Source: Actinomycetes bacterium (GTDB lineage: Bacteria; Actinomycetota; Acidimicrobiia; Acidimicrobiales; Palsa-688). Taken from it: 12,527 nucleotides of DNA. Made by a program: the position numbers and the translations under genes. The DNA is taken from contig JAKACE010000018.1 in assembly GCA_021821705.1 (NCBI GenBank), forward strand, positions 1 to 12,527, given 5' to 3'. This document shows positions 5,724-12,527 of the stretch, one piece after another (the stretch's first letter is position 1; every line of letters starts with the position of its first letter). Below the pieces are notes generated by a model that was given only the letters and a program-made list of their open reading frames with translations, searched no databases and was not told the DNA's origin.

Positions 5724-7182
5724 CACCGGGCGTGCCCCGTTCTGGCGCTGGCTGGGTACGGTCAGGGCCAGAGCCTGCATCGTGTCGGTCCTGGCGGTCG
5801 GCGGTGCGTTGGCTGCCACCTCGTTCAGCGTGCTGGCACTGCTACGGGGCAGCCTGTACCGCAGTGACGCAAACACCGCCCGTTCCGAGGCGATGATCGT
5901 CGCCTCCATTGCCAGCACGCGCGGCACGCAAGGGCTACTGCACCACCCGTTCCCCAATTCCATCGAGGAGATGGCAGTACAGCTGGTTGACCGTCATGGT
6001 GAGGTCCTGACCTCCAGCCGCAACATCAGGGGCCAACCGGCGATGGTCACAAGTATCCCCGCCAGCGGGCACTTCGTAGTCTCGACCGACGTGCTGCTGC
6101 GGGTGCGCCGCTTCACCGATGTGAACCTGCACCTCGACAACCGTTTTGTGGTGGCCGCCCTGGGGGTGCGGGCACCGTTGTTCTCGGGCGCCGTGCTGGT
6201 TGCCTATTCACTGGGCGCGGCGGACAACGCCGTGGATCTCGTCCAGATAGTCCTGGCAATCGCCGTGCCGGCGCTGTCTCTGCTGGTAGGCGCCCTCGTA
6301 TGGTGGCTTACGGGTTGGGCATTGAGGCCGGTCGAGGTGGTGCGTTCCGAGGTGGAGCGCTACTCCGCCACCGATCTGGGGCGTCGGGTACCAGAGCCGG
6401 CCGTCCGTGACGAGATCGGAAGGTTGGCTCGCACGATGAACGACATGCTCGGACGCCTGGACGCCGCGTCAGCCCGCCAGAAACGGCTCCTGTCGGATGT
6501 GTCCCATGAGCTGCGCAACCCGCTGGCGGCTCTGAGGGCCCAGCTGGAGGTCATGGCCGAGCACCCTTCCGACATCACGGCGGACCTGCTGGCTCACCCG
6601 GTGGCCGATGTCGACAGGATGAGCCGGATGGTGGACGACCTGCTGACTCTGGCCCGCATCGACGAAGGCGCCTGGCACCTTCGGATGAGCGAAGTCGACA
6701 TGGACGAGGTAGTGCTCTTCCACGCCGACCGCCTCCGGCTGCTGCGCGCCCTGGAGGTCTCGGTACGTGGCGTCAGCGCCGCCCGGGTGGTGGGTGACGA
6801 GGCCCAGCTCAGCAGGATGGTCGCCAACCTCGCCGACAACGCGGCCCGCTATGCCGCCTCGACCGTCGAGTTCTCCGTGTCCATTGTGGCGGGCAACTGC
6901 GAGCTCGGAGTGTGTGACGACGGCCCGGGGGTACCGCCCGCCGAACGCGAGAGGATATTCGGGCGGTTCGTCCGCCTGGACGAGTCCCGCCCCCTGGAGG
7001 GTGGTGGCACGGGTCTCGGGCTGTCCATCGTGAAGGAGATCGTCTCGGCCCACGGTGGCGACGTGTGGGTCGAGGACGCCGGTCCGGCGGGTGGCGCCTG
7101 TTTCAGGGCCCGCTTCCCGGCGCAGGCGGGCACTCCCGGCGCCACGGTCTCTCCGATCACGGGCCTAGGCGAGGCCCTCTGA
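5716..7182 (+). CDS. Sensor histidine kinase (HAMP-HisKA-HATPase)
   Basis: A membrane sensor kinase of 488 residues from this start. The order is a first membrane helix (about 17-45), an extracytoplasmic sensor part of roughly 120 residues with no family I recognise, a second helix (about 174-202, LAIAVPALSLLVGALVWW), a HAMP linker, the HisKA box SDVSHELRNPLAAL with phospho-accepting H264, and an ATPase domain with N-box NLADNAARY, G1 CDDGPGVPP, F-box IFGRFVRLDE and G2 GGTGLGLSIV. All catalytic boxes are intact. GTG 5716 follows AAGGTGG (5704-5710) and overlaps the response-regulator stop; GTG 5707 in the same frame adds three residues and is a real alternative. It should autophosphorylate and pass phosphate to D51 of the upstream regulator. 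The stimulus is unknown; the neighbours suggest an envelope or surface signal. Confidence 0.92.
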   Translation: MASTGRAPFWRWLGTVRARACIVSVLAVGGALAATSFSVLALLRGSLYRSDANTARSEAMIVASIASTRGTQGLLHHPFPNSIEEMAVQLVDRHGEVLTSSRNIRGQPAMVTSIPASGHFVVSTDVLLRVRRFTDVNLHLDNRFVVAALGVRAPLFSGAVLVAYSLGAADNAVDLVQIVLAIAVPALSLLVGALVWWLTGWALRPVEVVRSEVERYSATDLGRRVPEPAVRDEIGRLARTMNDMLGRLDAASARQKRLLSDVSHELRNPLAALRAQLEVMAEHPSDITADLLAHPVADVDRMSRMVDDLLTLARIDEGAWHLRMSEVDMDEVVLFHADRLRLLRALEVSVRGVSAARVVGDEAQLSRMVANLADNAARYAASTVEFSVSIVAGNCELGVCDDGPGVPPAERERIFGRFVRLDESRPLEGGGTGLGLSIVKEIVSAHGGDVWVEDAGPAGGACFRARFPAQAGTPGATVSPITGLGEAL

Positions 7183-7203
7183 GCCAGTCCCGGGCGTGCC
7201 CGG
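7161..7203 (+). terminator. Possible tandem hairpin terminator after the kinase gene
   Basis: GGGCCT (7161-7166) pairs with AGGCCC (7172-7177) around a 5-base loop, across the last kinase codons. A second hairpin, CCGGG (7190-7194) with CCCGG (7199-7203), follows the stop. Neither has a T-run. They may mark the end of the two-component operon or simply attenuate read-through into the next gene. Confidence 0.28.
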
Positions 7204-7206
7204 CGT

Positions 7207-7223
7207 TCTCAGTGATCTCTCAG
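7207..7223 (+). promoter_or_regulatory. Direct repeat TCTCAG-N5-TCTCAG, candidate response-regulator site
   Basis: TCTCAG occurs at 7207-7212 and 7218-7223, exactly 11 bases apart. OmpR/PhoB-type regulators typically bind tandem half-sites about one helical turn apart. The site lies in the 135-base gap between the kinase gene and the small secreted protein gene, about 95 bases before the latter's start. Binding by the adjacent regulator is inferred from position and spacing only. Confidence 0.33.
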
Positions 7224-7317
7224 CGCGCGCCCGCCCGGGCGGCACCCGCCTGTACACCTGGTAGCGAAGACAAACCCGACCGGGGCCGCTCAGGCCTCGT
7301 AATACCAGGAGAAGACA

Positions 7318-7635
7318 ATGAAACTGTCGCACGCAGTCAAGAGCGTCGTCCCATTGACGATGGCGCTCGGTATGGCCGCCGGAGCAGCCCTGGTCCCCGG
7401 CACGGCCATGGCGGCAACCAGGCACGTGTCAGCGACCCACAGCTCTGTCAAGGCTGGGATGCCATGCACCAAGGCGGAGCTGCACAAGACCGACAAGGCG
7501 GGCAAGGAGTTCCTCGTCTGCGACAAGGTGGGCCATGCCTACAAATGGGAGGCCCGCAAGGCCGTGACAGCCAAGGCTCACGCCAAGAGCAAGGTCACCA
7601 AGACCACGTCCAAGGGCGAGAAGAAGAAGAAGTAG
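7318..7635 (+). CDS. Small secreted lysine-rich protein, unknown function
   Basis: A 105-residue protein of no family I recognise. Residues 1-32 form a good Sec signal peptide (MKLSHAVKSV, hydrophobic core, cleavage after GTAMA). The mature part of about 73 residues has two cysteines, C50 and C68, in a G-x-P-C...FLVC pattern followed by an aromatic W77; the two could form one disulfide. The C-terminal third (about 79-105) is almost entirely Lys, Ala, Ser and Thr and ends in KKKK, so it is strongly basic and probably disordered. Such a tail could bind anionic wall polymers, nucleic acid or membranes. AGGAG (7307-7311) precedes the ATG by six bases. The stop lies 25 bases before the glycosidase gene, so the two are probably co-transcribed. 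A target of the adjacent two-component system is a reasonable guess. Confidence 0.72.
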   Translation: MKLSHAVKSVVPLTMALGMAAGAALVPGTAMAATRHVSATHSSVKAGMPCTKAELHKTDKAGKEFLVCDKVGHAYKWEARKAVTAKAHAKSKVTKTTSKGEKKKK

Positions 7636-7660
7636 GTCGGACCAGAGCGGGAGGGGCGAC

Positions 7661-9862
7661 ATGCCCTTCAAAGGGCTGCTGGCGCTGGTCGTGCTGGGGG
7701 CATCGGTGCTGCCCACCGGTGCCCCCCTCCCCGCCTATCGCAGCGCGCCCCTGCCGGTCCCCGGCCGGTCTGCCCCGGCGCTGGAGCTCGGCCGGGTCGG
7801 CGGCCTGACGGTTGCTCAGGCCGTGACCCAGGCGGGCAGGCCTCTCGGGGTGCACCCGCCTCCCCTGGTGGCCAGTATCCGGGTCGGTTCTCGGCCCGGT
7901 CTCCGCATAAGCCCGTACCTGTTCGGTACCAACCTGTTGTGGGCCTACAACGCCGAAGGGTCCTTCGACAGCCGCACAGGTCGCTTCTACCCGGGTTTCG
8001 TCGCTGCGCTGCGCCGTATAGGGGTGACTGCGCTGCGCTACCCGGGCGGGACAACCTCCGACAGCTTCTTCTGGCAACGAGCTGTCGGGCCGGTGCCAGC
8101 ACGGCGTGCCAACGAACCGTACGGCATGCAGGCTGTTGCCCGTTCCTCGATCTGTTGCGTCCTCGACGGCCCAGCCCCCTCGGTAGTGGGGCCGGACGAG
8201 TACGGTCGGCTGCTCGGCGCTCTGGGGGCACAGGGGACGGTGACGGTCAACTTCGCCACCGGTACGGCGACCCAGGCTGCGGACTTCGTGGCCTACATGA
8301 CTGCCCCTGTCCCTCACCGCCCGGACAACAACCCTTCCAGCCCCGGCTACTGGGCCGCCCTCAGGGCACGCGACGGCCACATTGCGCCCTACGACGTCCG
8401 GTACTGGGAAGTGGGCAACGAGCAGTTGTTCCCCGGCCAGTACGGTTGGCGCTCGGGGCAGGTGGTCCGCCTCGGGCCAGGTGCCGGCCAGTGCCCCCCC
8501 GGGCAGCTGGCAACGTGCCTGTACGTGTACGGCGGTACGACGGCCTTCTACCAGCAGCGGGTAGGCAGGTTCGCCGACCAGTTGCCATTCGCGTCGCTGT
8601 CGACGGGATCGCCGGGACAGACTTTCTACGTGTACTTCCCCCCGATCGTGCCGCGTACGCTCAGCGTGTTCGTAGCCGGCCGGCGCTGGACGGCTGTCCC
8701 CGACCTGGCTCGTGCTCAGCGTGGAGCGCTTGTCTACTCCTACAACAGCACCAGCGGTGCGATCGTTTTCGGGAACGGCCGTCACGGTGCTGTGCCGCCG
8801 GCCGGGTCCCTTGTCACGGCCAGCTACGAGTCCGGCCCGCACCAGGGGTTCATCGAGTTCTACAGTGCCATGAAGCGGATGGTGCCCCAGGCGCAGGTGT
8901 GCGAGAGCGAGGAGACCGACCTGGCCTTCCTGGCCCTGATGGGCCGTCGTCACCGCTACGATTGCGTCGAGCTGCACCTCTACGCCCGGCCGACCGCCGT
9001 GTCCAAGGGCCTGGTCGCCTACGACGACCAACTCATGGCGTCCGTGTCCAACGAGGGCGCAGCGCTGGCGGAGCTGCAGAAAGCTGTTCGGCGCTACTCC
9101 GGCCGGCGCGTGCCGGTGGTTGTGACGGAGTACGGCCAACTCGTTTCGCCCGTGCCGTCCAGGGACCCACAGTTCAACCTCTCTCTCGAAGAAGGTGTGT
9201 TCAATGCAGCCCAGCTGGTGCAGTGGGCTGTACACGGTGTCCCCCTGGCGGAGAAGTACCTGGCCGTATCGGCGCCTTTTCCGTTCCGCCGTTACGCCAC
9301 CGTTGCCGACACGGACACGGCCATGGTGGAGTCGGGGCTCAGCGCCTACAGCGCCATGGTGGTGCACCGCGGGCCCCGGTTCGTGGTCGAGCCGAGCGGG
9401 GAGGCCATAGGCCTGCTGCGGCGCCTGGCCGGCTACCGGCTCCTGCCGTTGTCCTGGGTTGGGCCGGGAGGGACAACCGGGGCGCGGCCGGCACAGGTTT
9501 ATGCCATGGCGGCTGAGGCTCCCGGGGGTGGGCTTGCCCTGGCGGTGGTCAACGGCGACCCGACGCGCCCACTGGTGGTCCGGGCCGCCACCGGCCTCTC
9601 CGGCCGCCGCTGCGACGTGACCTCGGCTGTGCTCGACGGGCCGGCGGCCACCGCGTACAACACGCCGGCGCACCCTTTGGTGGTGGGCCTGTCCTCAGCG
9701 GCGACCGTCGCGCCCTGCCGGGCTTTCGGGCGGTCGTTCCCTGCCCATTCTGTTTCCCTCTTGTTGCTCGTCCCTCGGCGAGGCACCTTGATGGCAGCGG
9801 TGGGCCTCGCCGCGGTGCCCGGGGCTCAGGCTCGCCGGCGCAACGCTACGGCCCTCTCGTGA
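7661..9862 (+). CDS. Secreted clan GH-A glycoside hydrolase, alpha-L-arabinofuranosidase-like
   Basis: A 733-residue predicted exported enzyme; the hydrophobic N-terminus (KGLLALVVLGASVLPTGAP) is a likely signal peptide. From about residue 68 it reads as a (beta/alpha)8 barrel of the GH51 type: RYPGGTTSDSFFW (from R126), YWEVGNE with probable acid/base E254, and VVVTEYG with probable nucleophile E490, followed by a C-terminal beta-sandwich ending near 704. Between the two catalytic halves an extra beta-rich segment (about 316-391) with SGAIVFGNGRHG is inserted, resuming at SGPHQGFIEFY. GH51-type enzymes release arabinofuranose from plant or mycobacterial-type arabinans; the actual substrate here is unknown. 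A tail of about 25 residues with a hydrophobic patch and an arginine cluster follows, with no LPxTG motif. ATG 7661 has GGGAGGGG just upstream. The last 37 bases overlap ogt on the other strand. Confidence 0.75.
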   Translation: MPFKGLLALVVLGASVLPTGAPLPAYRSAPLPVPGRSAPALELGRVGGLTVAQAVTQAGRPLGVHPPPLVASIRVGSRPGLRISPYLFGTNLLWAYNAEGSFDSRTGRFYPGFVAALRRIGVTALRYPGGTTSDSFFWQRAVGPVPARRANEPYGMQAVARSSICCVLDGPAPSVVGPDEYGRLLGALGAQGTVTVNFATGTATQAADFVAYMTAPVPHRPDNNPSSPGYWAALRARDGHIAPYDVRYWEVGNEQLFPGQYGWRSGQVVRLGPGAGQCPPGQLATCLYVYGGTTAFYQQRVGRFADQLPFASLSTGSPGQTFYVYFPPIVPRTLSVFVAGRRWTAVPDLARAQRGALVYSYNSTSGAIVFGNGRHGAVPPAGSLVTASYESGPHQGFIEFYSAMKRMVPQAQVCESEETDLAFLALMGRRHRYDCVELHLYARPTAVSKGLVAYDDQLMASVSNEGAALAELQKAVRRYSGRRVPVVVTEYGQLVSPVPSRDPQFNLSLEEGVFNAAQLVQWAVHGVPLAEKYLAVSAPFPFRRYATVADTDTAMVESGLSAYSAMVVHRGPRFVVEPSGEAIGLLRRLAGYRLLPLSWVGPGGTTGARPAQVYAMAAEAPGGGLALAVVNGDPTRPLVVRAATGLSGRRCDVTSAVLDGPAATAYNTPAHPLVVGLSSAATVAPCRAFGRSFPAHSVSLLLLVPRRGTLMAAVGLAAVPGAQARRRNATALS
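9782..9819. terminator. Possible bidirectional hairpin between convergent genes
   Basis: GGCACC (9782-9787) pairs with GGTGCC (9814-9819), and inside it GCGG (9797-9800) pairs with CCGC (9810-9813), with an uneven internal loop. It lies inside the 3' end of the glycosidase gene and just past the stop of ogt, where convergent transcripts should end. There is no T-run on either strand. Confidence 0.2.
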
Positions 9863-10338
9863 GCCAGCAACCAGGCCTTGCGGTCGAGGCCCCCGGCATA
9901 ACCGCCCAGGCCGCCGCCGCCGGCGATGACCCGGTGGCATGGGACGATTATCGCCACCGGGTTGCGCCCGTTGGCCGAGCCGACGGCCCGCCACGCCCGT
10001 GGCCTGCCAATGGCAGCGGCCAGCTGCGCGTAGCTGCAGGTGCCGCCGTAGGGAATGCAGCGTAGGCCGGCCCAGACCTGGCGCTGGAAGCCCGAACCGC
10101 CCAGGTCCAGAGGTACGTCGAAATCGGTGAGGTCCCCGGCGAAGTAGGCATCCAGCTGTGCCGTGACGTCGGCGAACTCGCCCGGTGCCTCTACCCGTTC
10201 TCCAGCCGGCGTCGGCACGTGGGCCGCGTCCTGCATGTAGAGACCGGTCAGGCGGCCCGAACGCGACGTGAGGGTGAGCGGCCCAAGGGGGCTGCCCACG
10301 GTGGTGGTGAGAGTGAGGCCGGCGTTGGCGGTCTGCAT
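9826..10338 (-). CDS. ogt: Methylated-DNA-[protein]-cysteine S-methyltransferase
   Basis: A 170-residue suicide DNA repair protein that moves the alkyl group from O6-alkylguanine (and O4-alkylthymine) to its own cysteine. The C-terminal domain has all the hallmarks: FQRQVWAGLRCIPYG, the helix-turn-helix SYAQLAAAIGRPRAWRAVGSANGRNP with the Arg finger region, and the active-site IVPCHRVI with acceptor C134, then GGYAGGLDRKAWLL. Length matches free-standing Ogt proteins. ATG 10336-10338 (minus strand) is preceded by AAAGGAC at good spacing. It lies 75 bases downstream of the AdaA-AlkA gene on the same strand, so it supplies the transferase domain that gene lacks. Its 3' end overlaps the convergent glycosidase gene by 37 bases. 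Confidence 0.95.
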   Translation of the reverse strand: MQTANAGLTLTTTVGSPLGPLTLTSRSGRLTGLYMQDAAHVPTPAGERVEAPGEFADVTAQLDAYFAGDLTDFDVPLDLGGSGFQRQVWAGLRCIPYGGTCSYAQLAAAIGRPRAWRAVGSANGRNPVAIIVPCHRVIAGGGGLGGYAGGLDRKAWLLAHERAVALRRRA

Positions 10339-10413
10339 ATCGCTGTCCTTTCTGATGTCCGCACCGAGAAGCGCCTTGGCGGCCGGGGCTTGCGCCCGGC
10401 GCCATGACAGGCC

Positions 10414-11997
10414 TCAGCGAGTTGTCGCCCCGGGCGGTGAAGGTGGCCCCTGCGGCGCTGCCGGGAGGGGAAAGTGGTTGATGGGGTGGTCGAGGGTCGC
10501 CCACAGGTACTGCGTCGCGTACGAGCGCCACGGCCGCCACTGGCGCGCCCGGCTGGCCAGTGCCGCTCGGCCAGGGGGTAGGCCGATCGAGGCAGCGCCC
10601 CGCTTGAGCCCTCCGTCGTCCAGGGGGAAGGCGTCAGGGTCGCCCAGCCCCCTCATGGCCACGATCTCCACCGTCCAGGGGCCGACGCCGCTGATCGAGG
10701 CGAGGTGGTGCCGGGCTGCCTGCCAATCGGCGCCGGGACCGAGGTCCAGCTCGCCGCTGGCCAACTTGGCGACGACGGCATGGACAGCCGCCGCTCTGGA
10801 CGCCGGCATGGCCAGGCGGGTGCCGGGCTCGCCTGCCAAAGCCTCCACCAGTTCGGTTGCGGTCGGGAACAACCTGGTCAGCCCGCCGCGTTGGTCCTCG
10901 ACCGGTGGCCCGGCGAGCGCGACCAGGCGGCCACCCAGCGCCCTCGCGGCTGCGGTGGAGACCTGCTGGCCCAGTACGGCTCGCACGGCCATCTCGTCGG
11001 CATCGGCGCAGCCGGGCACGCGGCGCCCCGGCGCGTTGGTGACCAATGGCGCCAGGTGGGGGTCGGAGCGCAGGACCTCGCAGACGGCCACCGGGTCTGC
11101 ATCCAGGTCGAGGAGCCGGCGGCAGCGGGCCACGGCTGCACCCAGGTCCCGCATGTCGGCCAGGACGACCTCGGCAGCGACATGGCCGCGGGCCGGCTCG
11201 AGCGAGACTATGGCGGGGCCGTGGGGGAGACGCAGGGTACGCCGGTATGTCGAAGCCCGTACCTCCTCGACCCCGGGGACCGCCGTGGCCGCCAGATGGC
11301 CGAACAGGTTGTCGGTACGCAAGGGCTCCCGGTAGGCCAGGCGCAGCCGCACGGCCGGAGCCATGACCGGCCCCGGCCCGGTGCCTCGCCCCGGGCGGCC
11401 ACCCGGTGCCGGCCTACGGGAGGCAGGGCCACCCGAGCGGGCCCGTGCCCGCAGCACCCCAGGTGTGGCGCCGAACACGGCGCCCACCGTGTCGTTGAAC
11501 TGCCTGATGCTGGAGAACCCGGCGGCGAACGCCACGTCGGCGAACGCCAGGTCGGTGTCCTCGATCAGCGCCCTTGCCGACTGCGCACGCTGCGCCCGGG
11601 CCAGGGCGAGGGGGCCCGCTCCGGCGCCCTGGACCAGGATTCGCTCGACCTGGCGGCGGCTGTAGCCGAGCCGGCCGGCCAGGCCGCCGAGGCCCTCGCG
11701 GTCGAAGGTCCCGTCGGCGATGAGACGCATGGCCCGAGCGACCACATCGTCCCTGTAGCTCCACTCGGGCGAACCCGGGCTGGCGCTCGGACGGCACCGT
11801 TTGCAGGCTCGGAACCCGGCATCCTGTGCAGCCGCAGCGGTGGGGTAGAAGCGTACGTTCTCTCGGCGCGGCGTCAGGGCCGGGCAGCTCGGACGGCAGT
11901 AGATGCCGGTCGAGGTAACGGCGGTGAAGAACCAGCCGTCGAAGCGGGTGTCGCGGGACCGCACCGCCCGGTAGCAGCGTTCGAAGTCTTCGACCAC
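10414..11997 (-). CDS. alkA: AdaA-AraC-AlkA fusion: alkylation sensor and 3-methyladenine DNA glycosylase
   Basis: A 527-residue three-part protein of the adaptive response. Residues 1-75 are an Ada-type zinc domain with C34, C38, C65 and C68 (GIYCRPSC, ACKRC); in Ada one of these takes a methyl group from DNA phosphotriesters and turns the protein into an activator. About residues 80-185 are an AraC-type DNA-binding domain (LAGRLGYSRRQVER; DVAFAAGFSSIRQFND). After a Gly/Pro/Arg-rich linker (185-210), residues 210-515 are AlkA: VRAVLGQQVS, the helix-hairpin-helix ISGVGPWTVEI, and the catalytic region FPLDDGGLK, where D461 aligns with D238 of E. coli AlkA, then QWRPWRSYA. It excises alkylated bases and probably activates its own operon with ogt. 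GTG 11995-11997 is the only start that keeps the whole zinc domain. The same arrangement exists in mycobacteria. Confidence 0.94.
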   Translation of the reverse strand: MVEDFERCYRAVRSRDTRFDGWFFTAVTSTGIYCRPSCPALTPRRENVRFYPTAAAAQDAGFRACKRCRPSASPGSPEWSYRDDVVARAMRLIADGTFDREGLGGLAGRLGYSRRQVERILVQGAGAGPLALARAQRAQSARALIEDTDLAFADVAFAAGFSSIRQFNDTVGAVFGATPGVLRARARSGGPASRRPAPGGRPGRGTGPGPVMAPAVRLRLAYREPLRTDNLFGHLAATAVPGVEEVRASTYRRTLRLPHGPAIVSLEPARGHVAAEVVLADMRDLGAAVARCRRLLDLDADPVAVCEVLRSDPHLAPLVTNAPGRRVPGCADADEMAVRAVLGQQVSTAAARALGGRLVALAGPPVEDQRGGLTRLFPTATELVEALAGEPGTRLAMPASRAAAVHAVVAKLASGELDLGPGADWQAARHHLASISGVGPWTVEIVAMRGLGDPDAFPLDDGGLKRGAASIGLPPGRAALASRARQWRPWRSYATQYLWATLDHPINHFPLPAAPQGPPSPPGATTR

Positions 11998-12076
11998 GTA
12001 CCAAGCCTGCCGCCCTCAGGGGTCTGGCGCTAGCGGCTTTGCGACATCACGGCACTGCGGGGCCACGGCCGCCGGC

Positions 12077-12527
12077 TCAGCGCACTCCGAGTGTGCAGGC
12101 GGCGAGGAGATTGGCGCCCCACGTCCGGGCCCGTTCCTGCTCGCCGTTGCGCAGCGGGCCACGGGAGCCCTTCACTACGAAGCCCTGGGGCCTGGCGATG
12201 AGGCTGTAGCCATGCCGGCGCAGCGACCTGGTTATCGGCCGGGCAGCCCCGCCCGCGAGCGGGTTGGGGAGCCGGGTGTCGAACGCTGCCGCCCCCGCCC
12301 CCGGCGCGGCCCGGTGCAGGGTGGCCAGCCATTCGCGTACCCCTGGTGGGGCGCTCCACAACAGTGTCGAGCCAGGGGCTACCTCCACCGGGACCTCGGG
12401 CGGGGGGAACGCCGCCGCCGGGGCGTTGTTGCGGGACCCGGGCGTGGGCAGGCGCAAGGCGTGAGTGGGTGCCCCAACGATGAGCAGGTCGGCGTCCTGC
12501 GCATCGTCGGGGCCGGCGTCGGTGGCA
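12077..12527 (-). CDS. Flavodoxin-like protein, 5' end outside the window
   Basis: The frame stays open from the stop at 12077-12079 to the right edge, giving 150 residues of an incomplete protein. Visible features fit a flavodoxin fold. DADLLIVGAPTHALRLPTPGSR near the left of the fragment is the strand-3/FMN-binding loop type (VGxPTH...SR), followed by VREWLATL, AAFDTR, and a C-terminal GFVVKGSRGPLRNGEQERARTWG. This last pattern (GPL..GE..RA..WG) is common at the end of actinobacterial flavodoxin-domain proteins. It would bind FMN and act in electron transfer or be a regulatory relative. A TTG at 12455-12457 could serve as a start but would cut the FMN loop, so the gene begins beyond the window. 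Its stop is 79 bases upstream of the AdaA-AlkA start on the same strand; a shared transcript is possible. Confidence 0.65.
   Translation of the reverse strand, partial: ATDAGPDDAQDADLLIVGAPTHALRLPTPGSRNNAPAAAFPPPEVPVEVAPGSTLLWSAPPGVREWLATLHRAAPGAGAAAFDTRLPNPLAGGAARPITRSLRRHGYSLIARPQGFVVKGSRGPLRNGEQERARTWGANLLAACTLGVR

Noticed and set aside
7939..9516. A 525-codon plus-strand frame inside the glycosidase gene
   Set aside because: Shadow of the GH51-like frame; its translation has no domain signal and is Arg/Pro-rich.
7595..9673. A 692-codon open frame on the minus strand
   Set aside because: It lies wholly antisense to the glycosidase gene, whose catalytic motifs are unmistakable. The translation is Arg/Gly/His/Pro-rich without motifs, as expected for a shadow frame in GC-rich DNA.
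10705..12033. A 442-codon open frame on the plus strand
   Set aside because: Antisense to the AdaA-AlkA gene, low-complexity composition and no domain; the minus-strand frame has zinc, AraC and AlkA motifs.
1..12527. CRISPR arrays, tRNA/rRNA genes, insertion sequences or prophage genes
   Set aside because: No regularly spaced repeats, transposase or integrase motifs, or RNA gene sequences were seen in the window.

Overview
The window is a gene-dense, very GC-rich (third codon positions strongly G/C) stretch of what looks like an actinobacterial chromosome. The evidence is frequent GTG/TTG starts, strong GGAGG-type ribosome sites, a Tat-exported lipoprotein, a PadR regulator, and an AdaA-AlkA fusion followed by ogt, an arrangement I know from mycobacteria. 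A deep-branching actinobacterium such as an Acidimicrobiia member is plausible, but the sequence alone does not prove it.

Layout. (1) 1-248: a relatively AT-richer leader with no supported gene. (2) 249-2801, + strand: a heme O synthase (ctaB-type protoheme farnesyltransferase), then a 12-helix membrane protein. This protein reads as three 4-helix repeats, each with a histidine at the start of its second helix. That is the topology of heme-copper oxidase subunit I, but the usual copper-site residues are not recognisable. (3) 2802-3121: a 320-base intergenic region with a terminator-like hairpin, a second long GC-rich hairpin and two stem-loops just before the next gene. (4) 3122-7182, + strand: a tight run of a Tat lipoprotein of the arylsulfotransferase family, a PadR-type regulator, an OmpR-type response regulator and a sensor histidine kinase. 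The PadR, response regulator and kinase genes overlap one another. (5) 7318-9862, + strand: a small secreted lysine-rich protein and a secreted clan GH-A glycoside hydrolase resembling GH51 alpha-L-arabinofuranosidases. The gene pair is preceded by a direct repeat that could be a response-regulator site. (6) 9826-12527, - strand: ogt, an AdaA-AraC-AlkA fusion, and the 3' part of a flavodoxin-like gene that runs off the window. ogt meets the glycosidase gene tail to tail and overlaps it.

How they work together (inference). The first block points to heme O/A supply for an unusual heme membrane protein. The central block looks like an envelope module: surface lipoprotein, coupled one- and two-component regulators, then secreted proteins that may be outputs. 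The last block is the adaptive response to DNA alkylation, split over two proteins: a methyl-phosphotriester sensor fused to a base-excision glycosylase, and a separate O6-alkylguanine transferase. The most unusual items are the triplicated histidine-bearing membrane protein, and the PadR/two-component operon with its structured leader.
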